Notes: generated by a model from the letters alone, not told the origin. Positions 1-11,092 are shown, numbered from the stretch's first letter. The stretch is 64,000 nt of DNA from Flavobacteria bacterium GWA2_35_26 (GCA_001800905.1 MGWH01000002.1:1-64000); one strand, 5' to 3'. Program-made: numbers and translations.

Positions 1-113
1 ACCGCGTTAGGGATAGCAGCGAAAAGCCCACAGCGAAGCGAGGACTTGAAGCATATAGCCCGGACCTGGTTGGCGAGGAAACGAAGCAAACAGGAAACGC
101 ACTAGTGCTTAAA
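1..113. repeat. Putative dispersed flavobacterial intergenic element (partial at window edge)
   Basis: Non-coding, locally GC-richer sequence; the reverse complement contains tccgggctat...cgctgctatccctaacgcg, similar in layout to the element at 1967-2063. Family membership is from memory. Confidence 0.4.
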
Positions 114-123
114 AATTCGAAGT

Positions 124-789
124 TTATTTATTGACTGCATCGACTTTGGCTTGCCAAACTGAACTCAAATTGTCAAAATCAACTTTAATTGCAGGGGGTT
201 GGTTTTGTAAACGACCTGTTTCAAAAGCATAAACAAGGATTGATTCTATAAGGTAGTCTTCGTTATTTTGATAGGGATCGTATTTGGTCTTTAAATTAAT
301 ATCAAAGAGTTTTGCCGTGACATTGGACCAAAACGCTTTCCAACCACTTTTCAAGTTAGTGATTAAATCGTAAGTAGTATTGCCGGTTTGACGATGAATT
401 AATTTGACCAGAATTTGTCCTTGTTTGCGAGATAACTTTTTGAGTTTTGCTTCAAACTCGTTGGTTAAATAATTCTCAACTATCTTGAAGTATTTCTTTT
501 TTTCTTTTTCCGTTTTCAAATTCGCCATACCGCGATTTAAAGCGGTCAATCGCTCGGCAGTAATTTTAGCATAAGGATATACTTTTAACACTCGGTTTTG
601 AAGTAATTGAAATTGCTTTCTGGCTTCAATATCCAATTTTTCTTTTCGAACAATGATTTCAGGAAGTTCAATGGTGTCATTTAAAATGGTATCGTTTTCT
701 ACTGTAAGATCAGACTCTTTTTGAATTACCTGCGCTTGAACAGCTGTCGAAAAAAATGCGAAGCAAATTAGAAATAGAATGCGTTTCAT
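124..789 (-). CDS. DUF4294 domain-containing protein, secreted
   Basis: 221-aa ORF with signal peptide MKRILFLICFAFFSTAVQAQ; adjacent to M42 peptidase as in other Flavobacteria. Confidence 0.7.
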   Translation of the reverse strand: MKRILFLICFAFFSTAVQAQVIQKESDLTVENDTILNDTIELPEIIVRKEKLDIEARKQFQLLQNRVLKVYPYAKITAERLTALNRGMANLKTEKEKKKYFKIVENYLTNEFEAKLKKLSRKQGQILVKLIHRQTGNTTYDLITNLKSGWKAFWSNVTAKLFDINLKTKYDPYQNNEDYLIESILVYAFETGRLQNQPPAIKVDFDNLSSVWQAKVDAVNK

Positions 790-871
790 TTGTGAAAAAA
801 TTTAATTACAAAATTAGGCATTCTATACACAACTGTAATGCCAAATTTATAATTTAGCAAAAAAATATTTT

Positions 872-1960
872 ATGAGCACTACATCTATATTAAACGAAAA
901 ATCGATCACCTTTTTAGAAAGTTACCTAAATAATGCCTCTCCTACAGGTTTTGAAGCCGAAGGGCAAAAAATTTGGATGGATTATGTAAAACCTTATGTA
1001 GATACTTTTATTACCGATACGTATGGTACTGCTGTAGGAATCATTAATCCAGATGCTCCATATAAAGTAGTCATTGAAGGACATGCTGATGAGATTGCCT
1101 GGTATGTAAATTATATTACGGATGACGGATTAATATATGTAATAAGAAACGGTGGCTCTGACCATCAGATCGCGCCTTCAAAACGTGTTAATATTCATAC
1201 TAAAAACGGCATTGTAAAAGGCGTTTTTGGTTGGCCAGCGATTCACACTAGAAATCGTGGAAAAGAAGAACCAGCCAAAACAGATAATATCTTTATTGAT
1301 TGCGGTTGCGAAAATAAAGAACAAGTTGAAAAATTAGGCGTACATGTAGGTTGTGTTATTACCTATCCTGACGAATTCATGGTGTTGAACGAAAATAAAT
1401 TTGTTTGTCGCGCGATAGATAACCGTATGGGCGGATTTATGATTGCCGAAGTAGCGCGTTTGTTGCACGAAAACGGCAAAAAATTGCCTTTCGGATTGTA
1501 TATCACCAACTCGGTGCAAGAGGAAGTAGGGTTGCGTGGTGCTGAAATGATTACCCAAACCATCAAACCGAATGTGGCTATTGTAACTGATGTTTGCCAC
1601 GACTCTACTACCCCGATGATTGACAAGAAAATTGAAGGAGAGACAAAAATTGGCAAAGGGCCTGTTGTTACTTACGCTCCTGCTGTACAAAATAATTTAA
1701 GAGAATTAATTCTAAATACGGCCACTGAGAAAAAGATTCCTTTTCAGCGATTAGCTTCGTCTCGAGTGACTGGAACAGACACGGATGCTTTTGCGTACAG
1801 CAATGGCGGTGTGGCTTCGGCATTGATTTCGCTTCCATTGCGATACATGCATACAACCGTAGAAATGGTACACCGCGAAGATGTGGAAAATGTCATTAAA
1901 TTGATTTATGAAACCTTATTGAAAATAGAAAATGAGGAAACTTTTTCGTATTTCAAATAA
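872..1960 (+). CDS. M42 family metallopeptidase (glutamyl aminopeptidase/endoglucanase-like)
   Basis: 362-aa ORF with EGHADEIA, CRAIDNRMGG, VQEEVGLRGA and VTDVCHD motifs typical of M42 peptidases. Confidence 0.88.
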   Translation: MSTTSILNEKSITFLESYLNNASPTGFEAEGQKIWMDYVKPYVDTFITDTYGTAVGIINPDAPYKVVIEGHADEIAWYVNYITDDGLIYVIRNGGSDHQIAPSKRVNIHTKNGIVKGVFGWPAIHTRNRGKEEPAKTDNIFIDCGCENKEQVEKLGVHVGCVITYPDEFMVLNENKFVCRAIDNRMGGFMIAEVARLLHENGKKLPFGLYITNSVQEEVGLRGAEMITQTIKPNVAIVTDVCHDSTTPMIDKKIEGETKIGKGPVVTYAPAVQNNLRELILNTATEKKIPFQRLASSRVTGTDTDAFAYSNGGVASALISLPLRYMHTTVEMVHREDVENVIKLIYETLLKIENEETFSYFK

Positions 1961-1966
1961 TTGTTT

Positions 1967-2063
1967 CAATTGGAGCTAATCCCGCTTTCCGCTCTACTTT
2001 ATAGTTGGGGCTTCGGAAACCTCAGCTGTTCAACTATAAAGGATGCCGCTGCAATCGGGGCTA
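1967..2063. repeat. Putative dispersed intergenic element with hairpin
   Basis: ggagctaatcccgctttccgctctac...aaaggatgccgctgcaatcggggcta, with perfect 10-bp arms ctttatagtt (1997-2006) / aactataaag (2032-2041). Confidence 0.5.
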
Positions 2064-2065
2064 AA

Positions 2066-2105
2066 AAAAACCGCAATTCAAAACAATTGAATTGCGGTTT
2101 TTTTA
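2066..2105. terminator. Bidirectional intrinsic terminator between convergent genes
   Basis: aaaaaccgcaattcaaaacaattgaattgcggtttttt. Confidence 0.85.
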
Positions 2106-2122
2106 TTTATACGAAAAGAGAT

Positions 2123-3076
2123 TTATCTATTTTTTAAAAACTCGACAACATTCTTTTCGATTCGCTCATTAATATTACTAATATCAGCTTTTACAAATTG
2201 TTCGCCTAAGATATTTTCATACAACTCAATATAGCGTTCAGAAACCGATTCAATATAAGCATCAGTCATATCTGGAATTTGTTGCCCATCTTGTCCTTGA
2301 AAACCATTTTCAATCAACCAACGACGTACAAATTCTTTAGACAATTGTTTTTGTTCCTCACCTCGATCTTGTCTCTCTTGATAGCCTTCTGCATAAAAAT
2401 AACGAGACGAATCAGGAGTATGAATTTCGTCAATTAATACAATTTTCCCGTCTTTGGTTTTACCAAATTCGTATTTGGTATCCACCAAAATCAAACCTCG
2501 ACTAGCTGCAATTTCAGTTCCTCTTTGAAACAAAGCGCGGGTGTATTGTTCTAAAACCAAATAATCTTCTTCGGTAACAATTCCTTTTGACAAAATAGCT
2601 TCTCTCGAAATATCTTCATCGTGAGAACCATTATCGGCTTTGGTTGTTGGGGTGATTATAGGTGTTGGGAATTTGTCGTTTTCTTTTAATCCTTCTGGCA
2701 TTGGTACTCCGCAAAGTATTCTTTTACCCGCAGCATATTCTCGTGCTGCATGACCAGAAACATAACCACGAATCACCATTTCTACTTTAAAAGGCTCGCA
2801 TAAATGACCAACTGCTACATTAGGATCTGGTGTTGCGATTAACCAATTTGGAACGATGTCTTGTGTCATCTTCATAAATTGGGTAGCAATTTGATTCAAG
2901 ATTTGTCCTTTGTACGGAATTCCTTTTGGCAATACCACATCAAAAGCAGATAATCTATCCGTTGCAATCATGACCAATAGATCATCATTTATATTGTATA
3001 CTTCACGAACTTTTCCACGATAGACTGATTTTTGTCCTGGAAAATTAAAGTTAGTAGTTGTAATTGTTGAACTCAT
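2123..3076 (-). CDS. purC: Phosphoribosylaminoimidazolesuccinocarboxamide synthase
   Basis: 317 aa; [60 protein letters not shown] motifs. Confidence 0.95.
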   Translation of the reverse strand: MSSTITTTNFNFPGQKSVYRGKVREVYNINDDLLVMIATDRLSAFDVVLPKGIPYKGQILNQIATQFMKMTQDIVPNWLIATPDPNVAVGHLCEPFKVEMVIRGYVSGHAAREYAAGKRILCGVPMPEGLKENDKFPTPIITPTTKADNGSHDEDISREAILSKGIVTEEDYLVLEQYTRALFQRGTEIAASRGLILVDTKYEFGKTKDGKIVLIDEIHTPDSSRYFYAEGYQERQDRGEEQKQLSKEFVRRWLIENGFQGQDGQQIPDMTDAYIESVSERYIELYENILGEQFVKADISNINERIEKNVVEFLKNR

Positions 3077-3135
3077 TGTATTATTGTGTTGTTTCGAATT
3101 GCGGCAAATTTAGCATTAATTCATGGAGAATAAAA

Positions 3136-5481
3136 TTATTTATTTAGCAAAGTAGAATTGAATAAATCCAAAATTCTACCATATTCATCCACCCACGAAT
3201 AGGTTTCTTTAAAACCATGTGACTCAACGGGAAAACTAGCTAAACTCCATTTTTTCTTGCCTAATTCAATAAATCGTTGCGATAAACGTACAATATCTTT
3301 GTATTCTACATTATCATCTACCATTCCGTGAAGCATCAATAAATTGCCTTCTAAATTATTGGCAAAATAGATTGGTGAACTTTTTTTATAGGCATCCGGA
3401 TCTGTTTCAGGGAAATTCAAAATATTACCTGTATAGCCGTGGTTGTAATGCGCCCAATCTGTCACCGAACGCAAAGCAGCACCAGCGGCAAATTCTTTGG
3501 GTGTGGTTAGCATACCCATTAAAGTGATAAAACCTCCGTATGAACCTCCATAAATCCCTACTCTGTTTGGATCAATACCGTATTTTTGAACTAACACTTT
3601 TTTTCCATCGATTTGATCGGATAGATCTTTACCTCCCATAAAGCGATAAATACCTGTTCTCACATCTCGTCCATAACCATCACTTCCTCTGTAATCAATA
3701 TCCAAAACGGTATATCCTAAATCAGTCAACAAATTATGAAACATGTATTCTCTATGGTACGTACTCCAATGATTATGGGCGTTTTGTAAATACCCTGCTC
3801 CATGAACAAAAATCACAGCAGCTTTATTGTCTTTACTTGGATTTGGCGCATACAAACGAGCATTGACTGGTGTTCCGTCTTGTGCTTTAAATGTAATCAC
3901 TTCTGGAGTTCTCCATTTATACGATTGGAATGCTGCAGTAGTCGAAAACGTAATTTGTTCTAAAGCACTTCCTTTTTTATTGGTAGCCCAATACAATTCC
4001 CATGGTTTGTTTTTGTAGGAATAGCGTACTAATAGGTTTTTCTCATCAGGTGAAAGACTTACTTCGTGAGCCCCATCTTGAGTTAAAATAGGTTGTAAAA
4101 CCTGATCCGAAACGTTCATTTTATACCACTCTCTATTCCCTGGATGAGTGGTATTGGTAGTTAGATAAAACGTTTTTTTATCTTTAGACAAAACTACCCC
4201 ACGAACTTCCCAATTGCCATTGGTCAATTGCACTTTTTTATTCGTTTTTAAATTGTAGATATACAAATGGGAATAACCCGTTTTTTCCGATTGAAAGTAA
4301 ATGGTTTCGTTATCGGCTAAAAAACCTAAAGTCCCTGAACTAAATGCATACGACGGAATTCCAGGTCCGCCAATCCAAGCCTCATCATGTTGGTGTTCAA
4401 TTTCTTTAAAGCTTCCTGTAGCTAAATTCAAGTTAACTAACCAACGGTCTTTATTATCCTGACTTCTAATTTCTACAATGGCATACGATCCATCTTTATT
4501 GTATATTGGAGCTTGGGCTACAATCAATTTGTCTTTCTTCTCTAGGTTTTTATTCTTTTCATACAATTTGAAATAATCAGGTACCTCTTGAATGTGACTC
4601 AAAGACGAAAAATTGATCATATATACCGTATCCTTTGCTACATTATAGATACCCATTTTTGTATTTACAAAATTGTTGGTCGAAACTTTTGTTTTGGTAT
4701 CTCTAGATTTATTATACCCATCAGCCGTAATAAAAAGCTCCATTTCTTCTTGTTTTACCTCAGCTTCTTCTCTTAAACGGAAAGTAACAAAATCACCCTT
4801 CGGACTGGCTTTAGTACTTTCAATACTATTTTTTCCAAAGAAATACGGTTTTGGAAAATCTGATTTTGGATCTTCATTAGCTGTATTCCATTTCTCTTTT
4901 TGCTCTTGGTCTCTAACAAATTGAAACAATTCTTTTTGTTGCTCTTTCAAAAAAGATTCTTTTTCTTTTGGTTTTTCCTCTGATTTTCCCTTTTTAAAAT
5001 TGGTCAACTGAACCAATGACCCAAGTTTTGTATCGAATTTAAAAAGATTATCACTTTGTTTGAAAAACACTACTCCCTCCTCTTTTCCTATCTGAATATT
5101 GGAAACCGGTACACTATGCTGAAATAACTTTTTGCTTTTTTTATCTTTAATGGAATACGAATACAATTGTCCTTTGTCTATGTAGTAATAGATACCGCTA
5201 CCTTCTTTTTCCACAAATCGAATTTTCGAAAACCTAGCTTCCTCTTTAGACGCTTTTTGAGGAGCTTTCATTCCTTTTTTCCAATAGTAGGTCGAATTAC
5301 CCCATTCTTTAGTAGGATTCCAATCAAAATAAATGGTAGATCCATCCAATGACCATCTTTCATTTTCAGGGAGATTACCAATAAAATCATTCCCTTTCAT
5401 AATTTCTTCCAGCTTCAATGATTGTGCTTGGAAAGTAGTGGAACAAAAAATACAAATTAAAAGTAGTAGGATTTTTTTCAT
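3136..5481 (-). CDS. S9 family peptidase (prolyl oligopeptidase/DPP-IV-like), secreted
   Basis: 781 aa; signal peptide; catalytic GIYGGSYGGFITL, LMLHGMVDDNV and SHGF. Confidence 0.9.
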   Translation of the reverse strand: MKKILLLLICIFCSTTFQAQSLKLEEIMKGNDFIGNLPENERWSLDGSTIYFDWNPTKEWGNSTYYWKKGMKAPQKASKEEARFSKIRFVEKEGSGIYYYIDKGQLYSYSIKDKKSKKLFQHSVPVSNIQIGKEEGVVFFKQSDNLFKFDTKLGSLVQLTNFKKGKSEEKPKEKESFLKEQQKELFQFVRDQEQKEKWNTANEDPKSDFPKPYFFGKNSIESTKASPKGDFVTFRLREEAEVKQEEMELFITADGYNKSRDTKTKVSTNNFVNTKMGIYNVAKDTVYMINFSSLSHIQEVPDYFKLYEKNKNLEKKDKLIVAQAPIYNKDGSYAIVEIRSQDNKDRWLVNLNLATGSFKEIEHQHDEAWIGGPGIPSYAFSSGTLGFLADNETIYFQSEKTGYSHLYIYNLKTNKKVQLTNGNWEVRGVVLSKDKKTFYLTTNTTHPGNREWYKMNVSDQVLQPILTQDGAHEVSLSPDEKNLLVRYSYKNKPWELYWATNKKGSALEQITFSTTAAFQSYKWRTPEVITFKAQDGTPVNARLYAPNPSKDNKAAVIFVHGAGYLQNAHNHWSTYHREYMFHNLLTDLGYTVLDIDYRGSDGYGRDVRTGIYRFMGGKDLSDQIDGKKVLVQKYGIDPNRVGIYGGSYGGFITLMGMLTTPKEFAAGAALRSVTDWAHYNHGYTGNILNFPETDPDAYKKSSPIYFANNLEGNLLMLHGMVDDNVEYKDIVRLSQRFIELGKKKWSLASFPVESHGFKETYSWVDEYGRILDLFNSTLLNK

Positions 5482-5492
5482 CGTTTTTTAAA

Positions 5493-6305
5493 TTAATTCT
5501 TTAATAATAAATCGGAAAGATAATTAGCAACTCCATCCTCGTGATTAGTGGCAATTACTTCCATATGAGGTAACTTGTTTTTTAAAGCGGCTGGTGCATT
5601 GCCCATGATCAGTCCTTTGCCAGAAGTCACCAGCATCATTTCGTCATTAAAACCATCTCCAAAAGAAATGGTATGACTAAAATCTAAATTCTCTTTTTCT
5701 AAAATTTTTGCAATTGCATGGCTTTTGTCAACGTTTTTATCCATGAATTCAAGGCAAATAGGTAGACTAAAAGCATGATTGAAAGTTTCTGGATGGTGCT
5801 CTAAAATCAAATCTCGAACAGCCATTAATTTCTCTTGATTTTCGTGGGTAAAGAAAATTTTAATGGCTTCAAAATCTTCAAGCTCATCAAAATTAACCAA
5901 TTCACGATGGTACGTCACTTCTTTGGAAAAGCTATTTAATTTTTCATTGTGAATGTTGGTTTGCCAAAACTCTTCCTTGAATAAAACTGTAGTTATATCT
6001 GGGTCAATATCCATAGATAAAATAGATTTAATAGCATCCGGATCCATATTGACAGAAAAGATCAACTCTTTATCTGGCGAATGAATTCTGGCTCCATTTG
6101 AAGTAACCAAATACAAGGGAACCTCTAATTTGTCAACCAAAGGCATGGCATCTAAATGATGGCGACCTGTAGCTACCACAATTAAATACTCTTGTTGGTG
6201 CAATTCTTGAAAAACCGATTTTGTGTAGTCTGAAATTACGTGATGTTGATTCAATAAAGTACCGTCCAAATCACTGATAATAACCTTCGTATTTGCTTTA
6301 ATCAT
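5493..6305 (-). CDS. Cof-type HAD-IIB family hydrolase
   Basis: 270 aa; VIISDLDGTLLNQHH, ATGRH, SFGDGFNDEMML. Confidence 0.88.
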   Translation of the reverse strand: MIKANTKVIISDLDGTLLNQHHVISDYTKSVFQELHQQEYLIVVATGRHHLDAMPLVDKLEVPLYLVTSNGARIHSPDKELIFSVNMDPDAIKSILSMDIDPDITTVLFKEEFWQTNIHNEKLNSFSKEVTYHRELVNFDELEDFEAIKIFFTHENQEKLMAVRDLILEHHPETFNHAFSLPICLEFMDKNVDKSHAIAKILEKENLDFSHTISFGDGFNDEMMLVTSGKGLIMGNAPAALKNKLPHMEVIATNHEDGVANYLSDLLLKN

Positions 6306-6325
6306 CCTATAATTCCCCTACTTAA

Positions 6326-7306
6326 TTAATCGTTATTCTCTATTTTTTTATAGGCTTCGATTACTTTTTTAACCAATCGATGGCGTACCACGTCTTTGTC
6401 ATCCAAATAAATAATGCCAATACCGTCGACGTCTTTTAAAACCAACAATGCTTCTTTTAAACCCGAGATAGTGCGACGAGGCAAATCAACCTGACCTGGA
6501 TCTCCAGTAATCATGAACTTAGCATTCTTACCCATTCGAGTTAAAAACATTTTCATTTGGGAATGAGTGGTATTTTGTGCCTCGTCCAAAATTACAAAAG
6601 CATTATCCAAAGTTCGACCACGCATGAATGCTAAGGGAGCAATCTGAATAATTCCTTTCAAAATATAATCTTCAATTTTTTCATTGGGCAACATATCGCG
6701 TAACGCATCGTATAAGGGTTGCATGTATGGATCCAATTTCTCCTTCATATCTCCGGGTAAAAAACCCAGGTTTTCTCCCGCTTCAACTGCAGGACGAGTC
6801 AATATAATGCGTTTGACCTCTTTTTCTTTTAATGCTTTAACCGCCATAGCAACACCGGTGTAGGTTTTACCTGTACCTGCTGGACCAACAGCAAAAACCA
6901 TATCGTTTTTACCCAAAGTGTCAACTAATAATTGCTGATTGGGAGTCAATGCTTTAATGAGCTTTCCTCCTACACCATGAACTAAAATCTTATCATGGTC
7001 TTGCATTTTTCTTTCCTCTTGACCATCTCCAAGAATCACGCGTTCAATGACATTATCGTCTATATTGTTGTAGCGTGTAAAATGCAACATCAATCGTTGA
7101 AATCGTTTTTCAAACTCATCTAAAACTTCTTTTTCACCAAAAGCTTTTAGCGTTGTACCACGAGCCACAATTTTTAATTTGGGATAGTATTTTTTAATCG
7201 TTTCCAAATGAGCATCCTGATCTCCCCAAAATTCTTTGGGAGCAATATCAACTAATTCAATAATTCTTTCGTTCAAAAGCGGGAGTTTTTTAGAATATGT
7301 ATTCAT
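6326..7306 (-). CDS. PhoH family protein
   Basis: 326 aa; GPAGTGKTYTGVAMAV, ILTRPAVEAGENLGFLPGD, VILDEAQNTT, MITGDPGQVDLP. Confidence 0.93.
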   Translation of the reverse strand: MNTYSKKLPLLNERIIELVDIAPKEFWGDQDAHLETIKKYYPKLKIVARGTTLKAFGEKEVLDEFEKRFQRLMLHFTRYNNIDDNVIERVILGDGQEERKMQDHDKILVHGVGGKLIKALTPNQQLLVDTLGKNDMVFAVGPAGTGKTYTGVAMAVKALKEKEVKRIILTRPAVEAGENLGFLPGDMKEKLDPYMQPLYDALRDMLPNEKIEDYILKGIIQIAPLAFMRGRTLDNAFVILDEAQNTTHSQMKMFLTRMGKNAKFMITGDPGQVDLPRRTISGLKEALLVLKDVDGIGIIYLDDKDVVRHRLVKKVIEAYKKIENND

Positions 7307-7451
7307 CGTGAAGCGTTACTAAATCAAATAAATTTCAGAAATAGAAAAAATTTTTCTTTATTTCGTTTTTGAATTTACTATTGTTAGCTTTGCATTTCTC
7401 AAATTTAATGAAAATTAGGCTTACCCAAACTCAATAGTTATAAACAAAATT

Positions 7452-8282
7452 ATGTCAATAATTACCCTTACTACCGATTACGGCTTGAAAGATCACTTTG
7501 TAGGTGCTCTGAAGGGTAAAATTATATCAGAATATCCTGAAGTAAACATCATTGATATTTCACACGACATTGATCCATTTAACATTCTTGAAGCGAGTTA
7601 TATTATTGGCGCTGCCTATAGCAGTTTCCCAAAAGGAACTGTACATATCATTGGCGTAGACAGTGAACGAAATAAAGAAAACCAACACATTGCTATCCAA
7701 TGGAACGATCAGTATTTTATTGGCGCTGACAATGGTATTTTGAGTATGCTTACGCAAAAAGTAGTGCCGCAAAAAATGGTGGCTATCACCATTCACGATC
7801 GTTTGCACAATGAGGCTTCTGATTTGGATGTGTTTGTCAAAGTGGCCTGCCATTTGTCTAAAGGTGGTTTGTTGAATGTAATTGGAAAAGAAATCGGTCA
7901 ATTAAAATCGGTAACTGGTTTACAGGCAAGTGTGGCCAATGACTTCAATTCTATCAAAGGCAATGTAATTTACATTGATCATTTTGGTAATGTAGTGACC
8001 AATATTTCCAAAAAACAATTTTTGGATGTCGCCAAAGGAAGACCCTATGAAATTGTCATGAAAACTAAAAATATCAAAACTATTTTACCTAATTATTCGG
8101 CTGTGGCAACCAATGAAAATTATGCTATTAAGAATTATGAGGGAGAAAAACTGGCGATTTTTAACGAGGCTGGCTTTCTTGAAATCGCTATTTTTAGAAG
8201 CAATCCGTCAAAAATTGGTTCGGCCAATAGTTTACTAGGTTTGAGTTATAGAGATGTGGTATTGATTCAATTTAAAAACTAA
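7452..8282 (+). CDS. S-adenosyl-L-methionine hydroxide adenosyltransferase family (DUF62)
   Basis: 276 aa; MSIITLTTDYGLKDHFVGALKG, DISHDIDPFNILEA, GADNGIL, YIDHFGNVVTNI. Confidence 0.92.
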   Translation: MSIITLTTDYGLKDHFVGALKGKIISEYPEVNIIDISHDIDPFNILEASYIIGAAYSSFPKGTVHIIGVDSERNKENQHIAIQWNDQYFIGADNGILSMLTQKVVPQKMVAITIHDRLHNEASDLDVFVKVACHLSKGGLLNVIGKEIGQLKSVTGLQASVANDFNSIKGNVIYIDHFGNVVTNISKKQFLDVAKGRPYEIVMKTKNIKTILPNYSAVATNENYAIKNYEGEKLAIFNEAGFLEIAIFRSNPSKIGSANSLLGLSYRDVVLIQFKN

Positions 8283-8289
8283 TTTATTT

Positions 8290-8586
8290 ATGTTGGTTCG
8301 CATCGTAAAATTGAGCTTTCATCAAGATAAAATTCCGGCATTTCTTGAAAATTTTGAATTGGTCAAAAATCAAATACGAAATTTCCCCGGAAATCGTTTA
8401 TTAGAATTGTATCAAGACAAAACCAACGCCTCCATTTTCTTTACTTATAGTTATTGGGAAAGCGAAGAGGATTTGGAAAACTATAGAAAATCGGAACTGT
8501 TTACCGAAGTTTGGGATTTTACCAAAAAACTTTTCAATGACAAACCCGAAGCTTGGAGCGTTGACAAATTAGACCGTTTAGTTTAA
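8290..8586 (+). CDS. Antibiotic biosynthesis monooxygenase-like (ABM) domain protein
   Basis: 98 aa; MLVRIVKLSF...FLENFELVKNQIRNFPGNRLLELYQD...YWESEEDLENYRKSELF. Confidence 0.75.
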   Translation: MLVRIVKLSFHQDKIPAFLENFELVKNQIRNFPGNRLLELYQDKTNASIFFTYSYWESEEDLENYRKSELFTEVWDFTKKLFNDKPEAWSVDKLDRLV

Positions 8587-8597
8587 AACAAAAACAG

Positions 8598-9323
8598 ATG
8601 AAATCAATCGTATTACGTGAAATAAAATCGTTTTTTGGTTCACCAATTGGGTATTTGGTGATCGCCATTTTCCTTATTTTAAACGGACTCTTTTTATGGG
8701 TTTTCGAGGGAGATTATAATATATTAAATTCAGGTTTTGCTGATTTGACTCCTTTTTTCACCTTGTCACCTTGGATTCTTGTTTTCTTAATACCTGCGGT
8801 TACTATGCGCAGTTTTTCGGATGAAAAAAAACAGGGTACTTTGGAATTATTATTAACCAAACCCTTAAGCGTTTGGGAGATTGTAAATGGGAAATTTTTG
8901 GGTGCGGTACTTTTGATTTGCATCGCAATTATACCAACATTTATCTATGTAGCTGCCATATCAAGTTTAGGAATGCCTGAAGGGAATATAGACATGGGGA
9001 GTACATTGGGCTCCTATTTTGGTTTAGTTTTCTTGGTTGGCGCTTATGCCGCCATTGGACTATTTACCTCGACACTTTCAGACAACCAAATTGTTGCATT
9101 CATCATTGCGGTATTTCTATGCTTTTTGTTCTATTTTGGTTTTGAAGCATTGGCTACTGTTTTACCCACTTTATCAAATACAATTGCCTACTTAGGCATG
9201 CAAGACCATTTTAAAAGTATGAGTCGTGGGGTTTTGGATACTCGCGATATTCTCTATTTCAGTAGTATTATTATAGTGTTTCTTTCCTTGACTGTTAACC
9301 AATTAAAATCATTTCAATCGTAA
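8598..9323 (+). CDS. gldF: Gliding motility-associated ABC transporter permease GldF
   Basis: 241-aa multi-TM ABC-2 permease beginning MKSIVLREIKSFFGSPIGYLVIAIFLILNGLFLWVFEGDYNILN; overlaps gldG by 1 nt (TAATG). Confidence 0.9.
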   Translation: MKSIVLREIKSFFGSPIGYLVIAIFLILNGLFLWVFEGDYNILNSGFADLTPFFTLSPWILVFLIPAVTMRSFSDEKKQGTLELLLTKPLSVWEIVNGKFLGAVLLICIAIIPTFIYVAAISSLGMPEGNIDMGSTLGSYFGLVFLVGAYAAIGLFTSTLSDNQIVAFIIAVFLCFLFYFGFEALATVLPTLSNTIAYLGMQDHFKSMSRGVLDTRDILYFSSIIIVFLSLTVNQLKSFQS

Positions 9324-11008
9324 TGAATACTGTAACTAAAAACAGGTTAAAATCAGTTGGAATTACACTATTCCTTCTATTGGTTATAAACACCATAGGC
9401 AGTTTCTTTTTCTTTCGATTGGATTTAACCAAAGACAAAAGATATACTCTATCTTCAACTTCCTTACACATTATTGAACAAGTTAAAAACCCATTGTATA
9501 TCAAAGTATATATGCAAGGTGAATTACCTTCTGAATTCAAGCGACTCCAATTGGAAACACGCCAAATGCTAGAAGAATTTCAAGGATATAATTCAAATAT
9601 TATTTTCGAATTCATAGATCCTTTGGAAGATGAGGCTACTAGCATGGACAACATCAAAGAATTGTACCGTAAAGGCCTTACTCCTATCAATATTTCTGTG
9701 GATGATAAAGGAAAACAATCACAAGCAATGGTTTTTCCTTGGGCAATTGCTGTCTACGATAATAAAGAAGTTAATATTCCTCTTTTGAAAAATATTATGG
9801 GGGCTTCAATTACTGATAAGATTATTGGATCCGTACAACATTTGGAATATTCTATAGCTGATGCGTTGCAAAAAATCACCAACGAGAAGCAGAAAAAAAT
9901 TGCAATTATCAAAGGAAATGGTGAATTGCACGAAGCGTATATTGCTAAATTTTTATTGCAAACCAAGGAAAGTTATCATATTGGTCCGTTTACTTTGGAT
10001 TCAGTAGCCAAACAACCTTTGAATACTTTAACCGAATTAAAAAAATACGATTTAGCCATTATAGCTAAACCTACTGAAGCTTTTTCAGAAAGTGAAAAAC
10101 AAGTACTGGATCAATACATTATTAACGGTGGAAAAACAATTTGGTTAATCGATCAAGTAGTAGCTGAAATGGATAGTTTATACAGTCCTACTGGCAGTGC
10201 TTTAGCGTTTCCAAGAGATTTAAACTTAAATGATTTTCTCTTCAAATATGGCGTGAGGATTTATCCTGATTTGGTAAAAGACGAACAAGGAAGCCCTATA
10301 AAACTAGCTTCTGGAGAGCTAGGAAGTGCAACTCAATTTCAAGAATTCAATTGGAAATTTGCACCGCAGGTGTATTGGCAAAGTAATCACCCCATTGTAA
10401 AAAACTTAGGCGGCATCAAATTTGATTTTGCCAATGCGATTGACACATTGAAAAACGGCATCAAGAAAACTGTTTTATTGCAATCCTCTCCCTATTCTAA
10501 ACGAATTGGAACGCCAACCGAAATCAATTTGAATAGCGTAAACGAAGAAACCACTCCCGCTGATTATTTGAATAAAGGCAACATTCCGTTGGCAGTTTTG
10601 TTAGAAGGAAAATTCCATTCCATGTTTGAAAACCGCATTTTGGCTTTTGAACAAAATAATTTTCAAGCCAAGGGAAATTCAAGTAAAATGGTTGTTATTT
10701 CGGATGGTGATATAATTAAAAATCAATTGGATAAAAATGGGATGCCTGTAGAATTAGGTTACGATCAACGCTCAGGTAATTTGTATGACAACAAGGATTT
10801 TTTAATGAATTGTGTCAATTATGTATTGGACGATACCGGACTTATTAACATTCGTTCCAAAGATTTAGATTTGCCTTTATTAGACAAAGAAAAAGTCTAT
10901 GAAAACTACACTAATATACAATTACTAACTATCGGGCTTCCAATAGTTATTTTGGCAGTATTTGGCTTACTATTTACTTTCCTTAGAAAAAGAAAATACA
11001 GCCGATAG
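9323..11008 (+). CDS. gldG: Gliding motility-associated ABC transporter substrate-binding protein GldG
   Basis: 561 aa; N-terminal TM, RLDLTKDKRYTLS, C-terminal TM; follows gldF. Confidence 0.9.
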   Translation: MNTVTKNRLKSVGITLFLLLVINTIGSFFFFRLDLTKDKRYTLSSTSLHIIEQVKNPLYIKVYMQGELPSEFKRLQLETRQMLEEFQGYNSNIIFEFIDPLEDEATSMDNIKELYRKGLTPINISVDDKGKQSQAMVFPWAIAVYDNKEVNIPLLKNIMGASITDKIIGSVQHLEYSIADALQKITNEKQKKIAIIKGNGELHEAYIAKFLLQTKESYHIGPFTLDSVAKQPLNTLTELKKYDLAIIAKPTEAFSESEKQVLDQYIINGGKTIWLIDQVVAEMDSLYSPTGSALAFPRDLNLNDFLFKYGVRIYPDLVKDEQGSPIKLASGELGSATQFQEFNWKFAPQVYWQSNHPIVKNLGGIKFDFANAIDTLKNGIKKTVLLQSSPYSKRIGTPTEINLNSVNEETTPADYLNKGNIPLAVLLEGKFHSMFENRILAFEQNNFQAKGNSSKMVVISDGDIIKNQLDKNGMPVELGYDQRSGNLYDNKDFLMNCVNYVLDDTGLINIRSKDLDLPLLDKEKVYENYTNIQLLTIGLPIVILAVFGLLFTFLRKRKYSR

Positions 11009-11092
11009 ATGTTAATAAAAAATTTTCCATACTAAACTAGTTTACGATATATTTGTAAAAAAGTATATCCCAAAAAATATAAAATATAACAG

